From Ignavibacteriaceae bacterium (GTDB taxonomy: Bacteria; Bacteroidota; Ignavibacteria; Ignavibacteriales; Ignavibacteriaceae), in the NCBI GenBank assembly GCA_013388525.1, contig JACAFA010000189.1, positions 1 through 34,812 on the forward strand: a stretch of 34,812 bases of DNA. The letters run 5' to 3'. A program made the translations under genes and the position numbers. Of the stretch, positions 16,734 through 24,679 are shown piece after piece. How positions within the stretch are numbered: position 1 is the first letter of the stretch; every line of letters starts with the position of its first letter. The notes beneath the pieces are model-generated. The model saw nothing but the letters and a program-made list of their open reading frames with translations, was not told the origin of the DNA and did not search any database.

Positions 16734-17855
16734 TTAGTTAGTTGAAAAAACATGAAGCTTCTTATATTCCACTTCAAAGAGTTCAGCAATTGATTCATTT
16801 GTGCAAATTCCATTGTAGGTACAAACTCCTTTCGCTAATCCTTCATCGCCCATTAATGCATGAATCAATCCGTTATCAGCCACATCATGAAGATAATCCA
16901 GAACAGAATTATTCAGACCATAACTTGCAGTACGCGCAACAAGAGCAGGCATATTAGGTACACAATAATGAATAACATTATGCATAGTATAAACGGGATC
17001 AGAAATTGTAGTAACTCTGCTTGTTTCAACACAGCCACCCTGATCTATGGAAACATCAACAATAACAGCACCTTTTTTCATTTCTTTAACCATTTGCTCA
17101 GTAACGAGATGAGGAGCCTTTTCTCCTTTAATCAGAACTGCACCAACCAGTACATCGGCAAATTTCACGCCACGGGAAATAGTATATGGATTCGCCATAA
17201 CAGTTGTAACACCACGATGAAATTCAGTTTCTATAAGTCTCAGGCGTGATAAATCTCTATCAATTACAATAACCTGAGCACCTCTTCCGAGAGCGGCACG
17301 TGCAGCAGAAATTCCTACCACACCTGCACCCAAAATTACTACAGCAGCAGGTGCAACACCGGTTATTCCACCAAGCAAAATTCCTCGTCCACCTTTTGAA
17401 TAACTTTCAAGATATCTTTCGGCAACCTGAATAGCAAGTGGTCCGGCTATTTCACTCATTGAGTGAAGAATCGGTAAACGCGAATCTTTCTCTATTAATT
17501 CATAACCAATTGCTGTGATTTTTTTCGTTAAAAGTTTTTCCAGAATATTTTTCTTAGCCATTGTAAGCACAAGAAAAGAAAAAAGAATCTGATTATCGAC
17601 AAGTAAATCAGCTTCTTCTTCTGTTAAAGGAGAAACCTTAACAACCATCTCTGCCCTGCCGTAAGCTTCTTCTTTACTGTAAACTATCGTAGCCCCGACC
17701 TCACGATATTCCTGATCAGTAAAGTGACTTGCTTCACCAGCACCGCTTTGAATGTAAACCGTGTGTCCGGCTCTAACTAAAGAATCAACGCCAGCAGGGG
17801 CTAAAGGTACCCGCTTTTCTTCCCAGCGAGTTTCGGTTGGTATTCCAATTCTCAT
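16734..17855 (-). CDS. ald: Alanine dehydrogenase family protein, catalytic Lys/His replaced
   Basis: A 373-residue member of the alanine dehydrogenase/pyridine nucleotide transhydrogenase family, which normally interconverts alanine and pyruvate with NAD. The N-terminal domain opens 'MRIGIPTETRWEEKRVPLAP' with the substrate-binding Arg15. The Rossmann motif is 'VILGAGVVGISAARAALGRG' (about residues 173-192). The Asp of 'VDVSIDQGGCVETSR' and the C-terminal 'HYCVPNMPALVARTAS' are clearly Ald-like. Aligning by eye on the gapless 'VKVxEP...QILFTFLHLA' block, the classical Lys75 is Ser75 and His96 is Val96 ('KVSPLTEEE', 'ILFSFLVLTM'). Both are essential in studied Ald enzymes. It may therefore be inactive as Ald or use another substrate. 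It lies between a hydroxyacid dehydrogenase and a CoA-transferase gene in the same direction. Confidence 0.82.
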   Translation of the reverse strand: MRIGIPTETRWEEKRVPLAPAGVDSLVRAGHTVYIQSGAGEASHFTDQEYREVGATIVYSKEEAYGRAEMVVKVSPLTEEEADLLVDNQILFSFLVLTMAKKNILEKLLTKKITAIGYELIEKDSRLPILHSMSEIAGPLAIQVAERYLESYSKGGRGILLGGITGVAPAAVVILGAGVVGISAARAALGRGAQVIVIDRDLSRLRLIETEFHRGVTTVMANPYTISRGVKFADVLVGAVLIKGEKAPHLVTEQMVKEMKKGAVIVDVSIDQGGCVETSRVTTISDPVYTMHNVIHYCVPNMPALVARTASYGLNNSVLDYLHDVADNGLIHALMGDEGLAKGVCTYNGICTNESIAELFEVEYKKLHVFSTN

Positions 17856-17918
17856 AATTTTTTCTTTTTATTTTCAAAACTACTTATTAGTAAAAATAGA
17901 TACAACCAAAATCATATA

Positions 17919-18878
17919 TCAAGACTTAAAAACAGGCGAAATTGGTTTTTTCCCTTTTAGAATGTTTATTACATTTTTCACTGCAAGTTCAGCCATGCCA
18001 TTTCTGGCTTCAAATGTAGCACTTCCAAGGTGTGGAAGAATTGTTACATTAGGAAATTTCAATAATTCAGGATTCACTTTTGGTTCGTTTTCATAAACAT
18101 CAAGTCCGACAGCCATCAAAATATTCTTATTGAGTAAGTTAGTTAAAGCATTCTCGTCAATTATTTCCCCGCGAGCCGTATTTATTAATATCGAATTTCT
18201 TTTTAGCTGCTTTAATCTTTTCTGATTTAAAAAATGAAATGTCCTGGTGTTCAGAGGTAAATGTATTGATAGAATATCAGAATTTTTCAGCAAATAATTT
18301 AATGATACTTTTTTTGCACCAGCTTCTTTTTCGATAATTATATTTTTTCTGCTGTCAACATAAATAATTTTAGTGCCGAAAGACTTTGCCCGTCTTGCAA
18401 CGGCAGTTCCAATCCTTCCTGCCCCGAGTATTCCAAAGGTTTTATTCTTCAATTCCATTCCAAGAAGGAGCTTTGGTTTCCATCCTTTAAACTTTCCACT
18501 CCTGATTAATTTCTCACCTTCGCTTAATCTTCTTGCGCAGGAAAGAACCAAAGCCATTGTCAGATCAGCTGTAGATTCGGTTAAAACATCCGGTGTGTTT
18601 GTAACGATTATATTTTTTTCCCTTGCATAATCGATATCAATATTATTATAACCCACAGCATAGTTGGCTATTATTTTGCAATTTGGCATCCGATCTATTA
18701 CTCCCCTGTCAATTTTTTCAGTAAGAAGAGAAATTAGAGCATGGCAATTTTTAACTTTTTGAAGCAGAAGTTTTCTTGGGATCGGTTGATCTTTTTCATA
18801 ATAATCAAATGTAATCCTGTTTTTTTTTAACAGGTTGAAAGCAATTTCAGGAAGCTCCCTTGTAATAAAAACTTTCAT
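17919..18878 (-). CDS. D-2-hydroxyacid dehydrogenase (glyoxylate/hydroxypyruvate reductase-like)
   Basis: A 319-residue NAD(P)-dependent enzyme of the D-2-hydroxyacid dehydrogenase family. The Rossmann motif is 'FGILGAGRIGTAVARRAKSF' (GAGRIG at 152-157). The catalytic triad is complete: Arg236 in 'NTARGEIID', Glu265 in 'VYENEP' and His283 in 'LPHLGSAT'. The substrate-side loop 'ANYAVGYNNIDIDYAREKNI' matches glyoxylate reductases of archaeal/bacterial GyaR type, which reduce glyoxylate or hydroxypyruvate; related 2-ketoacid substrates remain possible. Length is normal. It begins 23 bases after the SpmA-SpmB gene and is followed by the Ald-like gene after 63 bases, so it is probably part of the same long transcription unit. 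Confidence 0.9.
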   Translation of the reverse strand: MKVFITRELPEIAFNLLKKNRITFDYYEKDQPIPRKLLLQKVKNCHALISLLTEKIDRGVIDRMPNCKIIANYAVGYNNIDIDYAREKNIIVTNTPDVLTESTADLTMALVLSCARRLSEGEKLIRSGKFKGWKPKLLLGMELKNKTFGILGAGRIGTAVARRAKSFGTKIIYVDSRKNIIIEKEAGAKKVSLNYLLKNSDILSIHLPLNTRTFHFLNQKRLKQLKRNSILINTARGEIIDENALTNLLNKNILMAVGLDVYENEPKVNPELLKFPNVTILPHLGSATFEARNGMAELAVKNVINILKGKKPISPVFKS

Positions 18879-18901
18879 AGAGAAAAAGAAAAGAATTATT
18901 T

Positions 18902-20533
18902 TTAACTGAACAATAGTTTAACAATAAATAATGCACCAAGAATACCGGCAGCATCTGCTATCAATCCAACCGGAAGTGCATGCCTTGTATTTTTAATATT
19001 AACTGCACCGAAGTAAAGTGCTAAAACATAGAAAGTAGTTTCTGTACTGCCGTAAAAAGTTGAAACTAAAATACCGATGAAAGAGTCCGGTCCATAAACT
19101 GTAAGATTCTCTGACATTATGCCAAGTGATCCACTGCCGGAAAGAGGACGCATCAATGCCATCGGCAAGGCTTCTGCCGGCATACCAATAAAACTTGTTA
19201 TCGGTTCAAGAATGAAAATCAACCATTGCATTGCTCCTCCTGCTCTGAAGATTCCAATTGCAATCAACATAGCAACAAGATATGGAATTATTTTTACAGC
19301 AATATTAAAGCCATCTTTTGCACCTTCTACAAAACTTTCATAGACTTTAACTTTTTTTACCGCACCATATCCAATAAAGATTACAATCAAAAAAGGAATT
19401 GCGAGTTTTGATAACACTTCAATAACATCCTTAAATCCTTGTGCCGAAATAAATGAGATTAACGCGTCAACTTTTGAAGCTAAACCCGAAATAAAAAATA
19501 AAACTGTTGCCAGGATAATAAAGGAAGCATATCCAAAAAATTTTAAATTCTTTTTAAGCCAATCAGAAAATTTCCACGATTCAAGATAAAATTTTTCGAT
19601 TATTTTGGCAGCAGTTACTCCTGCAATCGTAGCACACAAAGATCCAAAAATTGTTGTGCCGATTATTATTGCAGGATTGGAGCTACCTGATGCAGCACGA
19701 ACAGCAATTGCAGTTGCCGGAATGAGTGTAAGTCCTGCGGTATTGATTGCCAGAAAAGTAACCATAGAGTTTGAGGCTGTTCCTTTGACAGGATTAATTT
19801 TTTCCAACTCTTCCATTGCTTTCAATCCAAATGGTGTAGCTGCATTTCCCAACCCAAGCATATTTGCTGAAATATTCATTATCATCGAACTCATTGCAGG
19901 ATGATCTGATGGAATGTCAGGAAATAATCTTTTGGTTATTGGTTTAAGAGAGTTTGCAATTATTTTAATCAGTCCGGCTTCTTCTGCTACTTTCATTACA
20001 CCAAGCCACAAAGCCATTATACCAATTAAACCCAGCGCAATAGTAACAGCAGTTCCTGCATAATCCAGTACTGAACCTGTTACCTCTTTCATTTTGGTAA
20101 AAGAAACATTCTCAAATATTAAATCTGCGCTAAAAGAATTTTCAGCTAATCGTTCTTTGATTTTGATGTTCCCGGTCAATTCATTTTTTTCACCAGAGGC
20201 AGCAGCCATTTCTTTCCAGATTAATGGGAAATTATCCTCGACTTTTATAGAAACAAATCCAGCTGATAAATCTTTATTAAAATTGATGACAGCATCAGCT
20301 TCTAAATCCGAACTACTCCTGTCATTATAAAAATTATTAAATGTTGATGCATCAACTTTAATTTGAGCAGAATGCTTTCCTTCTTTCAGAACATCAATAT
20401 TATCTTTAAAGGAAATTGTGATATTGAGAGGAGTGTCGTTTTTGTATCTGTTTGTACTGCTATTAATAATATCAGTAGTTAGTGCAGCACCAACGCCAAG
20501 AAGTATCAGGGCTAACCAGATATAATTCAGCAC
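18902..20533 (-). CDS. Fused SpmA-SpmB nucleoside-recognition membrane protein with an inserted domain
   Basis: A 543-residue membrane protein equal to SpmA followed by SpmB, which are separate proteins in Bacillus. The SpmA part is recognised by 'WLGVMKVAEEAGLIKIIANS', 'LFPDIPSDHPAM' and 'LGLGNAATPFGLKAMEELEK'. The SpmB part is recognised by 'IPFLIVIFIGYGAVKKVKVY', 'GAKDGFNIAVKIIPYLVAML', 'RPLSGSGSLGIM' and 'STFYGSTETTFYVLALYFG'. Between the first helix (residues 1-22) and the SpmA core (from about residue 150) lies a hydrophilic, beta-rich stretch of about 125 residues that Bacillus SpmA lacks; it probably faces the periplasm. Proteins of this family act in export or gating in sporulation, but the host is probably not a spore former, so its role here is unknown. 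It lies in the nine-gene minus-strand run. Confidence 0.88.
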   Translation of the reverse strand: MLNYIWLALILLGVGAALTTDIINSSTNRYKNDTPLNITISFKDNIDVLKEGKHSAQIKVDASTFNNFYNDRSSSDLEADAVINFNKDLSAGFVSIKVEDNFPLIWKEMAAASGEKNELTGNIKIKERLAENSFSADLIFENVSFTKMKEVTGSVLDYAGTAVTIALGLIGIMALWLGVMKVAEEAGLIKIIANSLKPITKRLFPDIPSDHPAMSSMIMNISANMLGLGNAATPFGLKAMEELEKINPVKGTASNSMVTFLAINTAGLTLIPATAIAVRAASGSSNPAIIIGTTIFGSLCATIAGVTAAKIIEKFYLESWKFSDWLKKNLKFFGYASFIILATVLFFISGLASKVDALISFISAQGFKDVIEVLSKLAIPFLIVIFIGYGAVKKVKVYESFVEGAKDGFNIAVKIIPYLVAMLIAIGIFRAGGAMQWLIFILEPITSFIGMPAEALPMALMRPLSGSGSLGIMSENLTVYGPDSFIGILVSTFYGSTETTFYVLALYFGAVNIKNTRHALPVGLIADAAGILGALFIVKLLFS

Positions 20534-20598
20534 GAGTTTTTACCGATTAAATTTTAATAGTAATTAAAAATCTGTTATAATGTTTTACAGGCAATAAT

Positions 20599-21063
20599 TC
20601 AAAAGCCGATTTCATCAAATGCAAGAAGTTCTTCTGAATCAACAAAAAGTAATTTACCGCGGAACGGAGTTTCTTTTTCTTCACGAATTAATTTGCCCGA
20701 GTACTTCTCAATAAAACTCTGAGCGATTTCTCTGATTGTTTTCTGTTCTTCAGCTTCACGAATAACTCCAGTTACAACAATAGAGAAGAGCCTGTACAAA
20801 GGATTATTTCTTTCGATCAGCTCCTTCGTAACATTTTTGTCTTTTAAAATCGTGAATTTTGCAAGTGAGTCAAACTTAATTGTACGCAATAACTCTTCAT
20901 TATCAACATAGAAGAAAATATTTTTATTCTGATATACAAAATTTGTTGCAAATTGTGCAAAGCTATCCTTCTTTAATGAAACTGAAACAACTCCACCCTG
21001 TGCGGAATTTAGTTCCTTCTCAACAAGAATCAGATCTCTTATTACTTTTACTTTTTTATTCAT
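20599..21063 (-). CDS. Conserved-looking small protein, possibly PNPOx-like split barrel
   Basis: A 154-residue soluble protein that I do not firmly recognise. It starts 14 bases after the helicase-nuclease gene and lies 65 bases before the SpmA-SpmB gene, so it belongs to the run of co-directional genes. Alternating strands such as 'FATNFVYQNKNIFFYVDNEE' followed by 'LLRTIKFDSLAKFTILKDKN' and then 'LFSIVVTGVIREAEEQKTIR' and 'FIEKYSGKL' resemble the strand order of pyridoxamine-phosphate-oxidase-like FMN-binding split barrels, where a strand, a 'K..N' or similar helix, and a late 'YRSVVV.G' strand occur. This is only a weak visual similarity. No catalytic or metal-binding motif is clear. There is no signal peptide or membrane helix. 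It could equally be an unrelated accessory protein of the helicase. Confidence 0.6.
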   Translation of the reverse strand: MNKKVKVIRDLILVEKELNSAQGGVVSVSLKKDSFAQFATNFVYQNKNIFFYVDNEELLRTIKFDSLAKFTILKDKNVTKELIERNNPLYRLFSIVVTGVIREAEEQKTIREIAQSFIEKYSGKLIREEKETPFRGKLLFVDSEELLAFDEIGF

Positions 21064-21077
21064 TTTAATAAACAGGT

Positions 21078-24000
21078 TTAGACTAAGTTATTTATTTGTG
21101 TTTTGGACTTGATACATTGTGATCTCTCATCTGCAAAAATACATTCTTTACAGGCATTCAAATTTAATGAATAGTTATTATTTCTTATTGATGAAATCAT
21201 TGAATCAATATCTGCTTTGATTTTTCTGTCCGTTGCCTCATCATATTTGAATATGAAAGGTTTTTCAGGATGTTTTATGAAGATTATTCTGCCCTCAATT
21301 GTTTGCTTTTTTGTAAAAAGACGAGAAATAATATAAGCATAAAATTGCAGCTGAGGTAAATACTTTTCTGCACTTTTACTTATATCATTATCCCGGATAT
21401 TATCTGTTTTATAATCAATAATAATCAACATTTTGTCATCAATTATCAGTCTGTCAAGAATTCCAAAGAGATAATAATCGCCTTCCTTTAAGTAAGCTTC
21501 GAATTCATTTCTAAAATTTGAAAATGACTGGACGTATTTAAATTCATCTGAATCGTAGAACAGCTGAAGATCATTTTTTATTTCTGTTTTTAATGATTCC
21601 TGAATTTTTTCGTTAGAAGTATTCTTAAGCTTTTCATCAACAAGCGTTGATATACTTTCGCTGTTGACATTTTTCCGAAGAACATAATGAATAATTTCAC
21701 CTTTAAGTTTTGAAAATTCAGTCAGCTTTGTTTGATCATCGAACAAATAAGAATTGAATTCGCTCTGTTTGTATTCGTCTGGATGTTTGTAATTATTTAA
21801 AGTTTGAAATTTCCTGAACTGTTGAATCAGATCACCAAGTTTATAATTATATAGAAGGTTGTATTTAAGAGGACAAGCTGAATATGTAGAGAACCTTGTT
21901 GAAGAAATTATTTCCCCTTTTGAAGAGTCCTTTAATTCAGATGATATTATCTTTTTCTCCTCAATGCTGAGAACTTTTGTCTCGAAAATTTTTTCCTGGT
22001 ATTCAACACTTCTTATTACAGGAATTTCGAGTTCGACAGGTTTTAAAACATTAATAAATTTATCTTTTTCTTTTTTCAGATAAGCAAGCTCACCGGTAAG
22101 GAAAAGTTTGTCACCGGAAATATCCTGATTAAGTCCCTGACTTATTAGCGAAGCAAATGATTTACTTTTATTTGTTTTACCGTTGTCAGTTTGAGTTATA
22201 AAAAGAAAATCTTTTGCTCTCGTAGCAGCGACATATAGTAATCTTTTCAATTCAGCAGTTTCCTTTTTGCCTTCGATAAGATTATAAACTCCAACAACGG
22301 GAGCCGACACATAATTTGTAAAATAATTTTCATTAATCGGCACTTTAGTTAAAATTCCAAAATCTTTATCAACAGAAAATGATCTCGCTTTAACTTTATT
22401 ACTCGGTGTAGTGTCAGTGCATTTAAATAAAAACACTGCCGGATACTCCAACCCTTTTGCCTGGTGAATGGTAAGAATATTTACGCCCTGATTTCCCTGC
22501 TCAATTTTTGCCTGAGATTCATCTTCAGTTGTGGAAATGGCATTGTTCAAATAAGTAACAAAGTCGTAAAGAGTGTTGAACTCATCGTTAAAAAAGTCAT
22601 TAGTAATTGAAATGAGTTTATTAAGATTAGAAATTTCCTGATCACCATCTAAGCGTGAAGAAATTATCGGAATAAAATCCGATTCTTTTAGAATTTTTCT
22701 TAACAGTACAGAAATGCCGGTACGGGCAGCAAGTTTCTTGTTCTCATCAAGCTTTGCCTGAATTGCTTTCCAATAACTACTTTTATTTAAAGATGCTGAT
22801 TTCAATTTTTCCCAGTAAGAATCACCTTCAAAATCAGACAATTCAAGTAAATTAACATCAGAAATCATAAAGAAAGGCGAACGAAGAATACCAATTAATG
22901 CTGCATCATCTTTATCATTCAATAAGAAAGCAAAGTAATTATAAATATCGTTTATACTCTGTTTCTGGTAAAAACCTGTTCCACCAACAATATTGAAAGG
23001 TATCTGAAATTTGATAAAGGCTTTTTGTAATTCAGAAAAAGCATCGCGCTTACGAACAAGTATTGCAATGTCGCTCCACTTTTTCAATCGCTCACTAAAT
23101 TCTAACTTTAAGCTAAGAATTTTCCTGGCTACAAGTTCTGCTTCGTTTGATTCTTCACCATCAGCTATCAGAATTTCAACTCTTCCAAAAAAATCATCAC
23201 TCCTTGCACAAACCAGATCAGAAGCTGAAACTTCATTAAAAAATAAACGGGATTCCCTGAATAAATTTTTAAACAATGAATTAACAAAAAAACAAATTGC
23301 CGGAGCCATTCTGAAACTATCAGGTAAAGTCAGAAGAGCTTCATCTCCTTCAGCTTCACGAATATCAGTTTTAGTTTTTGAAAATACCTGTAACTCAGCA
23401 TCACGGAAACGATAAATACTCTGCTTTTCATCACCGACAATAAAAAGATTACCCTTTTTCAGATCATCAACAAGAGGAAGAAAGATTTCATATTGAATTT
23501 CGTTTGTATCCTGATATTCATCAACCAGAAGAAATTTGTATTTGCCGGATAAAGACATTCTAACTGATTGGTTTTCTAATAAGCTTTTGGTTTTTAAAAG
23601 TATATCCTCAAAATCGAGAACTCCCAGCTCTGATTTCTTATATTCATAAACAGAAAGAACATTTCTGAAAATTCTGATCAGAGCCAGATTATATTTTGTT
23701 AATTCCTTTTCTATTACCTGATGATTTTCAATTGACTCTATTTCATCAAGATCAGTAAAAAAAATTTCGATAATATCGATAGAAGTTTGAACATCTTCCC
23801 TGTTTGGTGAACCGAGATAAGATTTTTTCCTAATACTGCCTTCAGTCGTTAATATTTTTTGGCTGATTTCTTTTAATACTAATAAAGTTTGAATCACATC
23901 ATCAGTTATTTCCAGCTGCTTCAAATATGATTTGATTTCTGTTGCAAGTTCATTTTTCGGAGTGGACTTAAGAACCTGATTATTTACTGTTTTCAGATGA

Positions 24001-24668
24001 GAAATGATTTCAGATAACTGATAATCAAATACGCTTTTAACATTTGACTTAAACAATTCGAAAAGTTTTTTACTTATTTCCTTTTCATCAGACGGGTAAA
24101 GTTTATCAAGAATTTGAAGAACCCTTTTTCTCTTCTGAATTAATTCCGATAGTTCCCTTATTAAAATTGCTTTTGAACCTAAAAGTCTTATCAGAAGTTT
24201 TACATCCTGCTGATTTTCAGGCTCTTTTAACATTTGATTAAGACAAGATTCAATTGATAAATCCATTAATTCCGATGCTTTCTGTTCATTTATCGGAATG
24301 AAGTTAGCATCAATCGTAGCTTCAACAGGAAATTCTTTCAGCAAATCAATACAGAATGAATGAATAGTGGAAATTTTTGCAGAGACGAGTTGCTTTCGTA
24401 CTTTTTCAATACGATGTTTAAGTTCTGAGTCCGCAGTTGTGATAAAAAGTTTATTTAGTTCCTCTGAAATTCTTTTGTATAATTCTCCGGCAGCTTTTTC
24501 AGTGAACGTAATCGCTGCAACCTGATTTAATGGAGTTGAAGAATTTACTATTATCTCAAGAAATCTCTGAGCAAGAACAAAAGTTTTTCCTGATCCGGCA
24601 TTAGCTGTCAGAGAAATTGATTTTTCAATATTCAGTGCTTTGGATTGATGAGGTGTGAGCGTGTTCAT
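21078..24668 (-). CDS. AddA-like UvrD-family helicase-nuclease with probable Fe-S nuclease domain
   Basis: A 1196-residue protein with a superfamily 1 helicase followed by a RecB-type nuclease, as in AddA of double-strand-break repair. The N-terminus has the Q-motif Gln8 and Walker A 'ANAGSGKT' (residues 22-29). Walker B/motif II is 'LLVDEYQDTNE' near residue 384, and later motifs include 'GDEKQSIYRFRDAE', 'LTIHQAKGLEYPAVFLFK' and 'LYVAATRAKD'. The nuclease has 'GILDRLIIDDKMLIIIDYKT' (Asp and Lys near residue 1087) and 'QLQFYAYI' near residue 1108. A Cys in 'SACPLKY' (about residue 932) together with 'CKECIFADERSQC' near the end suggests a 4Fe-4S-clamped nuclease, as in AddB and Cas4. No AddB gene is adjacent. 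It starts 11 bases after the NtrY-like kinase gene. Confidence 0.9.
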   Translation of the reverse strand: MNTLTPHQSKALNIEKSISLTANAGSGKTFVLAQRFLEIIVNSSTPLNQVAAITFTEKAAGELYKRISEELNKLFITTADSELKHRIEKVRKQLVSAKISTIHSFCIDLLKEFPVEATIDANFIPINEQKASELMDLSIESCLNQMLKEPENQQDVKLLIRLLGSKAILIRELSELIQKRKRVLQILDKLYPSDEKEISKKLFELFKSNVKSVFDYQLSEIISHLKTVNNQVLKSTPKNELATEIKSYLKQLEITDDVIQTLLVLKEISQKILTTEGSIRKKSYLGSPNREDVQTSIDIIEIFFTDLDEIESIENHQVIEKELTKYNLALIRIFRNVLSVYEYKKSELGVLDFEDILLKTKSLLENQSVRMSLSGKYKFLLVDEYQDTNEIQYEIFLPLVDDLKKGNLFIVGDEKQSIYRFRDAELQVFSKTKTDIREAEGDEALLTLPDSFRMAPAICFFVNSLFKNLFRESRLFFNEVSASDLVCARSDDFFGRVEILIADGEESNEAELVARKILSLKLEFSERLKKWSDIAILVRKRDAFSELQKAFIKFQIPFNIVGGTGFYQKQSINDIYNYFAFLLNDKDDAALIGILRSPFFMISDVNLLELSDFEGDSYWEKLKSASLNKSSYWKAIQAKLDENKKLAARTGISVLLRKILKESDFIPIISSRLDGDQEISNLNKLISITNDFFNDEFNTLYDFVTYLNNAISTTEDESQAKIEQGNQGVNILTIHQAKGLEYPAVFLFKCTDTTPSNKVKARSFSVDKDFGILTKVPINENYFTNYVSAPVVGVYNLIEGKKETAELKRLLYVAATRAKDFLFITQTDNGKTNKSKSFASLISQGLNQDISGDKLFLTGELAYLKKEKDKFINVLKPVELEIPVIRSVEYQEKIFETKVLSIEEKKIISSELKDSSKGEIISSTRFSTYSACPLKYNLLYNYKLGDLIQQFRKFQTLNNYKHPDEYKQSEFNSYLFDDQTKLTEFSKLKGEIIHYVLRKNVNSESISTLVDEKLKNTSNEKIQESLKTEIKNDLQLFYDSDEFKYVQSFSNFRNEFEAYLKEGDYYLFGILDRLIIDDKMLIIIDYKTDNIRDNDISKSAEKYLPQLQFYAYIISRLFTKKQTIEGRIIFIKHPEKPFIFKYDEATDRKIKADIDSMISSIRNNNYSLNLNACKECIFADERSQCIKSKTQINNLV

Positions 24669-24679
24669 AATTATCCTTA

